From Paenibacillus sp. FSL M7-0420 (GTDB taxonomy: Bacteria > Bacillota > Bacilli > Paenibacillales > Paenibacillaceae), in contig NZ_JBBOCJ010000001.1 in assembly GCF_038002345.1 (NCBI RefSeq), positions 6,200,001-6,264,000 on the forward strand: 64,000 nt of DNA, given 5' to 3'. The notes below the pieces were generated by a model, which worked only from the letters and a program-made list of their open reading frames with translations, made no database searches and was not told the origin of the DNA. The position numbers were made by a program, and so were the translations under genes. Shown one piece after another: positions 34,529-43,019 of the stretch; the stretch's first letter is position 1, and the number at the start of each line of letters is the position of its first letter.

Positions 34529-34774
34529 CTTGCTGTTCACGCCAGTCTTATGTAGTGTTGAAATGGGCTTCATTCCCCTTCAAAAAGTATAGGCCTTTCC
34601 GCTCAGGTTGTCATCCGTGATTCAGTCCGTAATGAGGCGTTCCCCGCTAAGGCCGTACAAGAAAAATAAAATTTATTGATGCCGCTGGTTCATTCAATGC
34701 AATTTATGTTTACATCCTTATTAGCACAGCATGAACATAGAACATCTCACCATCATACCTAGGAGGAATCATCG

Positions 34775-35179
34775 ATGAAAAAATTAGCCAGTTTAACAGT
34801 AGCAATGGGTCTTATGGCTTCCTTGGCAGCAACAGCTTCCGCAGCTGAGGTAGTAACAGGAACAACAGAAACTACCAAAACCACTTCTTCCGATGCAGTA
34901 ACTACTGTAACCGGAGTGACTTACCTGAACCCGGCAGACCCGATAATTACACAAGCTGACATCAAGCCAGCAACACCTCAGATCATTCTGACCAAACTCA
35001 CAGCATTCCATCTTTCTGCGGGAAGCACAACTGCTATTGGCTGGTTGGGTGCACAGACTGTTGATACTACTGGTGTGATCACAAAAGACGCTATGGGCAA
35101 CGAATGGAGAGAAATCTACACTTGGCTGGGTAAAGCCTGGATCAAGGTTCCTGCCTCTGCATACGTAATCAATCCATAA
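34775..35179 (+). CDS. Hypothetical secreted protein
   Basis: A 134-residue exported protein: signal peptide MKKLASLTVAMGLMASLAATASA, a Thr/Ser-rich stretch, and a small C-terminal part (WREIYTWLGKAWIKVPASAY) that resembles an SH3-like cell-wall module but is too short to assign. A strong AGGAGG stands before ATG 34775. It is a single-gene unit with a terminator. Function unknown. Confidence 0.75.
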   Translation: MKKLASLTVAMGLMASLAATASAAEVVTGTTETTKTTSSDAVTTVTGVTYLNPADPIITQADIKPATPQIILTKLTAFHLSAGSTTAIGWLGAQTVDTTGVITKDAMGNEWREIYTWLGKAWIKVPASAYVINP

Positions 35180-35195
35180 GCGATTGGACATATAG

Positions 35196-35235
35196 GAGTC
35201 ATAGCTGCTCCACTCATATGTTGCAGCTATGACTC
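35196..35235 (+). terminator. Terminator of the secreted-protein gene
   Basis: Perfect 13-bp stem GAGTCATAGCTGC / GCAGCTATGACTC with a 14-base loop. Confidence 0.7.
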
Positions 35236-35329
35236 AACGGATGTACCTAACAAGGCACGTGGACGCCAATCCAAACGGCCTTTTTTTGCGTCTAATGGAT
35301 GCTAAATCCCCCACAAAAGCATATAAAAA

Positions 35330-35371
35330 GGGTTATCCCTTCAGTAGAAGATTCTACTGAAGGGATAACCC
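35330..35371 (-). terminator. Terminator of the NlpC/P60 gene, 20-bp perfect stem
   Basis: GGGTTATCCCTTCAGTAGAA and its exact inverted copy separated by two bases, with TTTTTATAT following on the minus strand. Confidence 0.85.
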
Positions 35372-35447
35372 CGCCATACATCCGCTTGTAGTTCACCCGT
35401 CACAAACTTGTATTGCCTGTCGCTTCTTGCTGTCCTAGCTGTATATA

Positions 35448-36545
35448 TTAGCGGATGACCGAGCCTCCGTACAGGAAACGGTTCATCCAAGAAGCGCTAA
35501 GATTATCCACTCTTACACCGCCGGAGCTTACTGAATAGGTATGCAGCAGCTTCCCGTCACCCAAATACATGGCGACATGCGTAATTCTTGCCGTAGATTT
35601 GTTGATTCCGGTATAAGCAGAGGGAGAAGTTCCTTTATAATCCATGAAGAACATCAGATCTCCCCGCTTCAAGCCGGATACATCCGTAACTGCACCACTG
35701 TTCTGCTTCACCCAGTCCCCTTGCTGCCGGGAATCGGCAGGCAGCTTCAAGTCCGCTGCATCCATGAAGATCTGGCGGATGAAATCCGAGCAGTCGAAGG
35801 TACGCGTATCATTACGGCTGGAACCGAATTCATACGGTGTTCCCAGATAACCCATCCCCGCTGCGATCACACGTTCAATCACAGCAGTCTGCCCGGCTGA
35901 AGGTACAGGTGCCGGAGCTGGTGTTGGAACCGGTGCCGGCACCGGTGTCTGAACAGGTACAGGTGTTGGAGCTGGAGTGGCTGGAGCAGGCGGCGATGAA
36001 GCACCCGCTGTAATATATTGATCGGATGAGCTTGTATAACCCACCGTCCCATTTGCCGTTCTTATTTTGTACCAATAGCTGTTAGTCTCTTCGAGAATGG
36101 TTACCTGATCATTCTTATAGAGATATCCAACCACTTGACCGCTGGTTGCAGGGGTCTCCCTTACACGGACCGTGGCCTGAATCACCGCTGTCCGGGACGC
36201 AGGTGCGGAAGCTGTAACTACCCGGATATAGGAATCCCCCGAGCTCATATACCCCACAATTCCCTCTGCCGTTCTTACTTTGTACCAGTAGCTGTTCGCA
36301 GCTTCCAGAATAACGACCCGGTCGCCTTTATTCAGATATTTCAGTACCGTGCTGCTGGTAGATGGATCTGTACGCAGCCGTACCGAAGCTTCAATAATGC
36401 CTGTCTGTCCAGCGGACGCCGCCAATGTTGTAATCGAAGAATCCGTTGCAGCGAAAGCCTGCCCGGGACTGAACACTCCCAAGGATAATGCCAGTGATGC
36501 GGAAACCCATAACGATGCTGTAATTTTCTTGCGTGATACGATCAT
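35448..36545 (-). CDS. Secreted NlpC/P60 cell-wall hydrolase with two SH3 domains
   Basis: Peptidoglycan endopeptidase (C40 family) of 365 residues. Signal peptide to about residue 33, two bacterial SH3 domains (about 45-110 and 115-180, each ending in NSYWYKVRTAEGIVGYMSS or NSYWYKIRTANGTVGYTSS), a Pro/Ala/Val linker (about 182-217) and an NlpC/P60 domain with catalytic Cys in FDCSDFI near residue 252 and His in ITHVAMYLGDG. GGGGGAA precedes ATG 36545. It should cut stem peptides during growth or division. Confidence 0.9.
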   Translation of the reverse strand: MIVSRKKITASLWVSASLALSLGVFSPGQAFAATDSSITTLAASAGQTGIIEASVRLRTDPSTSSTVLKYLNKGDRVVILEAANSYWYKVRTAEGIVGYMSSGDSYIRVVTASAPASRTAVIQATVRVRETPATSGQVVGYLYKNDQVTILEETNSYWYKIRTANGTVGYTSSSDQYITAGASSPPAPATPAPTPVPVQTPVPAPVPTPAPAPVPSAGQTAVIERVIAAGMGYLGTPYEFGSSRNDTRTFDCSDFIRQIFMDAADLKLPADSRQQGDWVKQNSGAVTDVSGLKRGDLMFFMDYKGTSPSAYTGINKSTARITHVAMYLGDGKLLHTYSVSSGGVRVDNLSASWMNRFLYGGSVIR

Positions 36546-36757
36546 AGCGTTCCCCCGCTTAGCGTATTAAGAAATACAACAACGGCGCGCGCTACGTTTG
36601 TTGCTTTCTGCCCTCATTATAGGCTGGCCCGGGATTTGGAACATGCTCCAAATTTCACAAAAAACCTTTCCATCTTATGGTAACATGCAGGTCTATAGTC
36701 GCGATTTCTCCTTGGATTTGGTGGAAATTACAGCTAACTAGGAGAAATCATGGAATG

Positions 36758-37627
36758 TTAGTCCTTGGGCTCCACGTGAACTTGCACATGCATGATGTTG
36801 TGCAGCTTGGTCATCCGTTCTTCAATAGAGTCGCTGATCTCATGCCCTTCCATCACCGTCATGCGGGCATTCACCTCTACGACAACATCCACCAGCACAT
36901 GATTGCCGTGTACACGGGCCTTCAGATCCTTGATGCCCTCTACGCCCGGTGTACGGGCAATGGTGCTGCGCAGGTCCAGCAGCTTGTCTTCGTCAAATCC
37001 GTCAGTCAGCCGGTACGTCGAATCGCGGAAAATATCCCAGGCGGTCTTGATAATCAGCAAGCCGACTCCGATGGCAGCCGCGGAATCGATCCACGGCAGT
37101 CCGAACTGTGCCCCTACAATCCCTACAGCTGCACCTACGCTTACGATAGCATCCGAGAAATTATCCTTAGCAGCAGCCATCAGCGCATGATTATTGATCC
37201 GCTTCGCCAGACGCTTGTTATATATATATACCCCCATCATCGCTACGGCACACACCAGCGCCACTCCGGCCGACCAGAGCTGCGGTACAGCCTTGCTTCC
37301 CTCAAACAAAGAGCGTACCGCTTCCACTATCACCTGGATGCCTACCAGCGCCATAATGAAAGAAGCCATCAGCGCGGCAACCGTCTCGGCCCGGAAATGT
37401 CCGTAGGTATGATCGGAATCCGGCGGCTTCCGCGAGATGCGCAGCCCGATCAGCACCGCCAGCGAGGCTACAATATCGGTTAAGTTATTGAAGCCGTCTG
37501 CCAGGAGCGCACTGGAAGCGAACAAGTAGCCGCAGATCAGCTTGAAGGCAGACAGAACCAGATAAGCAGCAATGCTGACCATCGCACCCTTTTCACCCTT
37601 GCGTATATCCTCATAAATATCGGTCAT
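36758..37627 (-). CDS. Cation diffusion facilitator family metal transporter
   Basis: Six-helix metal/proton antiporter of 289 residues with a C-terminal cytoplasmic metal-binding domain (HVLVDVVVEVNARMTVMEGHEI). The transport site reads NNLTD in helix 2 and DNFSD in helix 5. An N-x3-D / D-x3-D site, in place of the H-x3-D of zinc exporters, is the form described for manganese exporters such as MntE, so Mn2+ is a good guess. I start it at ATG 37627 after AGGAGGGG; ten upstream codons have no site. No riboswitch was found upstream. Confidence 0.84.
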   Translation of the reverse strand: MTDIYEDIRKGEKGAMVSIAAYLVLSAFKLICGYLFASSALLADGFNNLTDIVASLAVLIGLRISRKPPDSDHTYGHFRAETVAALMASFIMALVGIQVIVEAVRSLFEGSKAVPQLWSAGVALVCAVAMMGVYIYNKRLAKRINNHALMAAAKDNFSDAIVSVGAAVGIVGAQFGLPWIDSAAAIGVGLLIIKTAWDIFRDSTYRLTDGFDEDKLLDLRSTIARTPGVEGIKDLKARVHGNHVLVDVVVEVNARMTVMEGHEISDSIEERMTKLHNIMHVQVHVEPKD

Positions 37628-37758
37628 TTCTGCCGCCCCTCCTATCCTTTGCCGCATAATTACAGGAAAACTTTCTTTGAGTTATTCTTGCCCTTGTAGC
37701 AGCATTTAAAAACAATTAGAATAAGGAATAAGGACTTGCTGCCTAAGGGGGTAACATA

Positions 37759-37944
37759 ATGAGCGAGAACACTGAGAAACCAAAAATTAATTTGGCTGAT
37801 GCCATCCGCCAGAAGCTGGAGCAGAAGAAACAGCATGCTTCAGGAAAACCGGGTTCAACCTTCCAGGCCGGCTCCGCGAAGCCGCTGAAAAGCCAGAATA
37901 ACAAGAAGCCTAACAATCAGCGCCGCCGGACTGGCGGTTCCTAG
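37759..37944 (+). CDS. Small basic hypothetical protein
   Basis: A 61-residue hydrophilic protein rich in Lys, Gln, Asn and Ser, with an N-terminal helix (INLADAIRQKLEQKKQ) and a disordered basic tail. AAGGGGG stands before ATG 37759 and a terminator follows, so it looks like a real gene. No family recognised. Confidence 0.65.
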   Translation: MSENTEKPKINLADAIRQKLEQKKQHASGKPGSTFQAGSAKPLKSQNNKKPNNQRRRTGGS

Positions 37945-37974
37945 ACTTCCAGGTTGTTGCCTATGGTGAACATA

Positions 37975-38014
37975 AACGGCTGCGTAATCCCTCCGGGGAC
38001 GACGCAGCCGTTTT
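37975..38014. terminator. Bidirectional terminator
   Basis: Stem AACGGCTGCGT / ACGCAGCCGTT followed by TTTT, between two converging genes. Confidence 0.82.
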
Positions 38015-38055
38015 CATATGAACTCATAACTGTTCATTCTGCCTATATCTAGTTC

Positions 38056-39681
38056 TTAAGCCTCTACAGGGTACATCCGGGCACGCATTTCCTTGATCTC
38101 CGGGTTCTCCAGATACTCGTCATAGCTCATCGTACGGTCAATGATTCCAGCCGGAGTAATCTCGATAATGCGGTTGGCAATCGTCTGGATGAACTGATGG
38201 TCATGGGAGGTGAACAGGATCGTGCCGTCAAAGTCGATCAGGCCGTTATTGAGCGCGGTGATCGATTCCAGGTCCAAGTGGTTGGTAGGCTCATCGAATA
38301 CCAGCACGTTGGCTCCGTTCAGCATCATCTTGGCCAGCATACAGCGGACCTTCTCGCCCCCGGACAATACGCTTGCCTTCTTCAGCGCTTCTTCGCCGGC
38401 GAAGAGCATCCGGCCCAGGAAGCCGCGCAGGAAGGTCTCATCCTGATCCTTGGAGTATTGGCGCAGCCATTCGACCAGGTTCATGTTCACCCCGTCGAAG
38501 TAGCTGGAGTTATCCTTAGGGAAATACGCCTGGGTTGTGGTCACTCCCCAAGTGTACTCGCCCGCATCCGCTTCCTTCTCGCCCATAATTACATCGAACA
38601 GCAGCGATTTAGGCTGGGAATGCGGCCCTACAAAAGCGATCTTATCCCCTTTGTTGACTACAAAGCTGACTTCATCCAGCACCTTCTCGCCGTCCACCGA
38701 CTTGGTAAGGCCGCTGATCGTAAGCAATTGCTTGCCGGCTTCACGCTCCGGCTTGAAGTTCAGGAACGGATATTTACGGTTGGACGGACGGATGTCATCC
38801 AGGGTAATCTTCTCGAGCTGCTTCTTACGGGAAGTCGCCTGCTTCGATTTCGAGGCGTTCGCCGAGAAGCGCTGAATGAAGGCTTGCAGCTCCTTCATCT
38901 TGTCTTCCTTCTTCTTGTTGGCATCGCGCTGCAGCGCCTGGGCCAATTGGCTGGACTCATACCAGAAGTCGTAGTTGCCGACATACATCTGGATTTTGCC
39001 GAAATCGATATCCGCAATATGCGTACAGACCTTGTTCAGGAAGTGACGGTCATGGGATACCACGATAACGGTGCCTTCGTAGTCCATAAGGAAATTCTCC
39101 AGCCAGCCAATCGATTCAAGATCCAAATGGTTGGTAGGCTCATCGAGCAGCAGGTTGTTCGGACGTCCGAACAGGGCCTGGGCCAGCAGGACCCGCACCT
39201 TCTCGTTGCCGCTGAGTTCGGCCATTTTCTTGTCATGCATCTCACGCATGATGCCAAGACCGATCAGCATGGCGGCTGCGTCAGGCTCGGCGTCCCAGCC
39301 GTTCAGCTCCGCGAATTCGCCTTCCAGCTCACCGGCACGAAGTCCGTCCGCTTCGGTGAAGTCGCTCTTGGCGTACAGGGCGTCCTTTTCCTTCATAATT
39401 TCATACAGGCGGGTATGACCCATGATTACGGTCTCCAGCACCTGGAACTCGTCATACTCGAAATGGTTCTGCTTCAGTACGGCCAGACGTTCACCGGGTG
39501 TGATGTGCACATCGCCGATGTTCGCTTCGATCTCTCCGGACAGAATCTTTAGGAAGGTCGATTTGCCGGCGCCGTTCGCGCCAATCAGACCGTAGCAGTT
39601 GCCGGGTGTGAATTTTATGTTTACATCCTCAAATAGTGCGCGTTTTCCGTAGCGGAGTGTTATACCGCTTGTGCTAATCAT
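38056..39681 (-). CDS. ABC-F family ATPase, YkpA/YbiT-like
   Basis: Cytoplasmic protein of 541 residues with two ABC domains and no membrane part, of the ribosome-associated ABC-F group. Domain 1: Walker A GANGAGKSTF, signature LSGNEKVRVLLAQAL, Walker B LLLDEPTNHLDLES. A linker (ANKKKEDKMKELQAFIQRFS) follows. Domain 2: signature LSGGEKVRCMLAKMML and DEPTNHLDLES, but its Walker A is GPHSQPKSL, missing the usual Gly before Lys. It resembles B. subtilis YkpA in length and ending. Role: translation factor or antibiotic tolerance, not transport. Confidence 0.85.
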   Translation of the reverse strand: MISTSGITLRYGKRALFEDVNIKFTPGNCYGLIGANGAGKSTFLKILSGEIEANIGDVHITPGERLAVLKQNHFEYDEFQVLETVIMGHTRLYEIMKEKDALYAKSDFTEADGLRAGELEGEFAELNGWDAEPDAAAMLIGLGIMREMHDKKMAELSGNEKVRVLLAQALFGRPNNLLLDEPTNHLDLESIGWLENFLMDYEGTVIVVSHDRHFLNKVCTHIADIDFGKIQMYVGNYDFWYESSQLAQALQRDANKKKEDKMKELQAFIQRFSANASKSKQATSRKKQLEKITLDDIRPSNRKYPFLNFKPEREAGKQLLTISGLTKSVDGEKVLDEVSFVVNKGDKIAFVGPHSQPKSLLFDVIMGEKEADAGEYTWGVTTTQAYFPKDNSSYFDGVNMNLVEWLRQYSKDQDETFLRGFLGRMLFAGEEALKKASVLSGGEKVRCMLAKMMLNGANVLVFDEPTNHLDLESITALNNGLIDFDGTILFTSHDHQFIQTIANRIIEITPAGIIDRTMSYDEYLENPEIKEMRARMYPVEA

Positions 39682-39798
39682 TAAGCATTACCATCCTTTT
39701 CACATAGGTTCCGGCTCATTATAGCATAAAATCAAGCAAAATGGCCCTTATTACGGCTCTTATTTAAGTAGAAGTGTTCAATACAAGCCTTCTCCGGG

Positions 39799-40797
39799 TT
39801 ATTGCCCCGCCGGGCGTTCCTCGGGCTGGACGACCAGCGTCTCACCATAGCCCAAAGTACGGATACGCTCCTCACCAAGCCCCTGCGCCACCCTCGCCTG
39901 CTCCATCCGGTCCAGCGCTTCGCGGGCGGTATCATCGGCCAGCCTGAAGGTTCCGAAGTGCATCGGAATCATCAGCTCTGCCCCTACATCCAGGAAGGCC
40001 TGCACGGCCTCCTCGGGATTCACATGCTGGGAGTTCATGAACCATTCAGGCTCATAAGCGCCAATCGGCATCAGCGCAACATGCAGCTTGAAGCGTCTGC
40101 CGATCTCCTTGAAGCCCGGGAAGAAGCCGCTGTCTCCGGCAAAATAGAGATTCGGCGGAAGCAGCTTATGCTGCGCCTTGCCCTCCTCCCCCTCCGGGTG
40201 CTTCTGCGGGTCTGCCGGCTGAAGCACATAACCGCCCCAGTGCGAGGAATTCGTATCGAACGGCGTTCTCCGCGTCCAGTGCTGGGTCGGGACAAACGTC
40301 AGCTTGACAGCGCCAAGCGTAATCTCCTGCCACCACTGCATTTCCCGGCAGTTCGGGAAGCCTTTGCGGAGCATTTTGCGCTTAAGTCCGGCAGGCACGA
40401 CAATGGTTGTTCCTGCCCGGTACAGCTTGCGGATGGACGCAATATGCAGGTGATCATAGTGGGAATGGGAGATCAGGATCAGATCGATGGGCGGAATATC
40501 CGCGAGCGGAATGCCCGGCTGCCCGATCCGCTTCTCGAAGCCCAGCCGCCGCGCCCAGATCGGATCGGTGATGATATTAAGCCCTTCGTATTGCAGAAAA
40601 AAAGTCGAGTGCCCGATCCACGTGATCGTCGTCTCCAGCCGGTTCCCGGCCAGATAGTCGAGCCGCGGCGGATGATTCGGCACCTTATAGGTGTAATCCT
40701 TCTTCTTCCGGCGGCGTTCCTCGCGCCATTGGCGGAATTCCTTAAGCGTTTTATCGGTGCTTACATTGTCGATATTGTTATAACGTATTCTGGCCAT
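39799..40797 (-). CDS. MBL-fold hydrolase, NAPE-PLD-like
   Basis: Metallo-hydrolase of 332 residues. The metal site SHSHYDHLH, GDSGFFPGF and the last His in PMHFGTF are seen, with the TWIGHSTFFLQYEGLNIITDP start typical of NAPE-PLD and UlaG relatives. I start at ATG 40797, ten bases after AAGGAG. The natural substrate is unknown; phospholipid-type or sugar-lactone substrates are both possible for this group. Confidence 0.8.
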   Translation of the reverse strand: MARIRYNNIDNVSTDKTLKEFRQWREERRRKKKDYTYKVPNHPPRLDYLAGNRLETTITWIGHSTFFLQYEGLNIITDPIWARRLGFEKRIGQPGIPLADIPPIDLILISHSHYDHLHIASIRKLYRAGTTIVVPAGLKRKMLRKGFPNCREMQWWQEITLGAVKLTFVPTQHWTRRTPFDTNSSHWGGYVLQPADPQKHPEGEEGKAQHKLLPPNLYFAGDSGFFPGFKEIGRRFKLHVALMPIGAYEPEWFMNSQHVNPEEAVQAFLDVGAELMIPMHFGTFRLADDTAREALDRMEQARVAQGLGEERIRTLGYGETLVVQPEERPAGQ

Positions 40798-40859
40798 AGC
40801 AAGAACCACTCCTTATAACAGATTTGCCATTTCTGTTGCCGGGCGGCAAACCACATATC

Positions 40860-41290
40860 TTAACTATAGGGTTCCGCAGAATCATTTGCAAAATTGCAGG
40901 GCCCTGCAAAACCTGCAAACCCCATAGAAACTACAGGACACTCATTACAAATTGTACCCAAATGGCTGAGCGGGAAACGTCCGGGCTTCTTTTGTCAGGC
41001 AGGATGGTAAATGATGCGGATTTAGCGGGCGGTAAGGGAGAGATAAGGGAGCAAGTAGTGACTTTGGCAGCTGCTTCGACTGATGGATTCGATAAAATCC
41101 TGCACGAATTGCAACCCCCCCCTCCCAATCTTGGCCTCATATCCAGGATTGTTGCATAAATGTCAGCAATTCTCCTCCACCATGAGGCTAAGCGGGACAA
41201 TTCCTGCATTTCATGCAACATTCCCCTAACACCCCGGTTATTTAAGAAGTCAAAATTGCAAAATGTGCAACATTTCCGTTTGCGTTGCTG
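40860..41290. repeat. Intergenic region with TGCA-rich palindromes
   Basis: The 621-bp gap 40798-41418 has no gene with a ribosome site. It holds several small inverted motifs of the form TTGCA, four or five bases, TGCAA: near 40888-40918, 41150-41172, 41202-41222 and 41252-41275. They resemble the TTGYA-N4-RTACAA family elsewhere but are more degenerate. Confidence 0.4.
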
Positions 41291-41418
41291 TATCAACTAA
41301 TTCAACTATTTAAAATTTTAGCGGGTTCAGGCCTCCGCCCTTTGTATTCACCTGCTCAAATGAGGTAAAATGCGGGTAAAGCAAACGGTGCTTACTACTT
41401 CAAACGAGGAGCTGACGT

Positions 41419-42552
41419 ATGAAGATTACATTTATTGAACCGACACCGAGTCCAAATACGATGAAGCTTCACCTGGACGAAAGTCTTGAACCCGGCATCC
41501 GCCGGACGTATACCCCGGAGACCCGGCGCTCCGCCCCTTCCTGGGCGCAGGAGATGCTGGAGATTCCGGGCGTGACCAGTATTTATCATGCCGCTGACTT
41601 CGCCGCGCTGGAGCGCAAAGGCAGCGCGGACTGGGCTGCAATTCTGCGCGAGGTCCAGAACCGCTTCGGAGCGGACGGCCTCAGCGCGGAATACAGTCTC
41701 GGCGATGAGAATGACGGCGCCCACTTCGGGGAGTCCCAGGTGTTCGTGCAGATGTTCCGCGGCATCCCGATCCAGATCCGCGTCAAGACCGGCGCGAAGG
41801 AGGAGCGCATCGCCCTCTCCAGCCGCTTCACCCAGGCGGTGACCGATGTGGCCAGCGCCGTGATGATCAAGGAGCGCAGGCTCAGCGATTACGGCGTACG
41901 CTACGGCGAGCCGCCGGAGATTGCCCGCGAGGTCGAGCAGGAGCTGGAGGCGGCGTATCCGCAGGAACGCCTCGACTCCCTCGTGCAGCAGGCCATCGCG
42001 CACGGGGCTGCCGGCGAGTTCGTCGAGCAGCGGCATAAGAAAGAGCAGGCCGAGCTGCTGCGAGACCTGCAAGCTGAGGATTGGCGCGTGCGCTACGCCG
42101 CGCTGGAGGATCTGGCGCCGGGCGAGCAGCTCCTGCCGGAGCTGCGGGCGGCGCTGCACGACCCCAAGCTGCAGATTCGCAGACTTGCGGTCGTGTACCT
42201 GGGCGACATCCGCACGCCAGGTGCGATGGAGCTGCTCTATGAGGCGATGCAGGATCGCGCCCCGGCCGTGCGGCGCACAGCCGGGGACACGCTCTCAGAC
42301 ATCGGCGACCCGGCGGCGACGCCGGTGATGACGGCGTCGCTCAGTGATGCCAGCAAGCTGGTGCGCTGGCGGGCGGCACGCTTCCTGTATGAAGTCGGTA
42401 CAGCCGAGGCCCAGGACGCGCTGAGCGTTGCTGCCGAAGACCCCGAATTCGAGGTGGGGCTGCAGGCCAAGATGGCGCTGGAGCGGATTCTGTCCGGCGA
42501 GGAAGCGGCGGGAACTGTCTGGCAACAGATGTCAGAGCGCCGGCGGAGCTGA
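41419..42552 (+). CDS. CvfC-like protein: Nfu N-terminal domain with HEAT repeats
   Basis: A 377-residue soluble protein. Residues 1-85 match the Nfu/NifU N-terminal fold (IEPTPSPNTMKLHLD, GVTSIYHAADFAALER, WAAILREVQNRFG), and residues of about 220-360 are HEAT-like repeats (DLAPGEQLLPELRAALHDPKLQIRR and following). This two-part layout is that of conserved virulence factor C of Staphylococcus aureus and its Bacillus homologue. AGGAG lies seven bases before ATG 41419. The 3' half is unusually GC-rich. Molecular function unknown. Confidence 0.8.
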   Translation: MKITFIEPTPSPNTMKLHLDESLEPGIRRTYTPETRRSAPSWAQEMLEIPGVTSIYHAADFAALERKGSADWAAILREVQNRFGADGLSAEYSLGDENDGAHFGESQVFVQMFRGIPIQIRVKTGAKEERIALSSRFTQAVTDVASAVMIKERRLSDYGVRYGEPPEIAREVEQELEAAYPQERLDSLVQQAIAHGAAGEFVEQRHKKEQAELLRDLQAEDWRVRYAALEDLAPGEQLLPELRAALHDPKLQIRRLAVVYLGDIRTPGAMELLYEAMQDRAPAVRRTAGDTLSDIGDPAATPVMTASLSDASKLVRWRAARFLYEVGTAEAQDALSVAAEDPEFEVGLQAKMALERILSGEEAAGTVWQQMSERRRS

Positions 42553-42575
42553 CGCCAGCCTGCCGTATTTTGTCA

Positions 42576-42604
42576 TTGCCTGAGAAGCCGGTATGCATTA
42601 TACT
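42576..42604 (+). promoter_or_regulatory. Promoter of the lysine riboswitch-lysP transcript
   Basis: TTGCCT (42576-42581), 17-base spacer, TATACT (42599-42604), about 45 bases before the riboswitch core. Confidence 0.6.
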
Positions 42605-42644
42605 GATTCCTGTTGTTCATATCGTTCAAAGATAGCCTCATCAT

Positions 42645-42926
42645 ACCTAGGATGAGGTAGAGGTCGCGGATAAGAAGAGTAAGCGCGTGGAGATGCCTAA
42701 GAGCCATCGGTGATACGCGCCCAAAGGAATATCCGCCGAAATCGCAGCTGCTGCTCTTAGTCCGCAGCTGCGATTGGGGCCGTTTGCCGAAAGGCGCGGA
42801 ACTGTCACTGTGTATTGCCGCCTGCCAGGAGACTGCGGGAGCTGCACTGTGTTGCGCTATCTTAACAGGGAGTATGATGCGGAGCCTATAATCAGGAAAC
42901 CGCAGCGTCCGTCTGCGGTTTTTTTG
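42645..42926 (+). promoter_or_regulatory. Lysine riboswitch (L-box) with terminator, upstream of lysP
   Basis: The leader follows the B. subtilis lysC L-box in order: AGGTAGAGGTCGCGGAT, AAGAGTA, GGAGA, GCCGAA, GGGGCCGT, GCCGAAAGG, GGAACTGTCA, CAGGAGACTG and GCGCTATCTT, with GGTAG and CTATC closing the P1 stem. A terminator AAACCGCAG / CTGCGGTTT with seven Ts (42897-42925) ends it. Lysine binding should favour termination, so lysP is expressed when lysine is scarce. Confidence 0.87.
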
Positions 42927-43019
42927 CGTGCAGCATGCCGGGAAGAAAACACTGGCACATGCAGGCAGCGGCACTCCCCCTGTGAACAGAACCATCAATC
43001 TAAAGGGAGTGTCTTATTC

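Noticed and set aside
38197..39552. 451-codon frame opposite the ABC-F gene
   Set aside because: The opposite strand encodes a fully conserved ABC-F protein; this frame is a by-product of codon bias.
40824..41296. Two open frames (one per strand) in the gap before the CvfC-like gene
   Set aside because: No ribosome sites, no protein features, and they cover repeat-rich sequence.
42645..42926. T-box leader before the permease
   Set aside because: No T-box sequence (GGTGG-type antiterminator) is present, while the lysine riboswitch core is.
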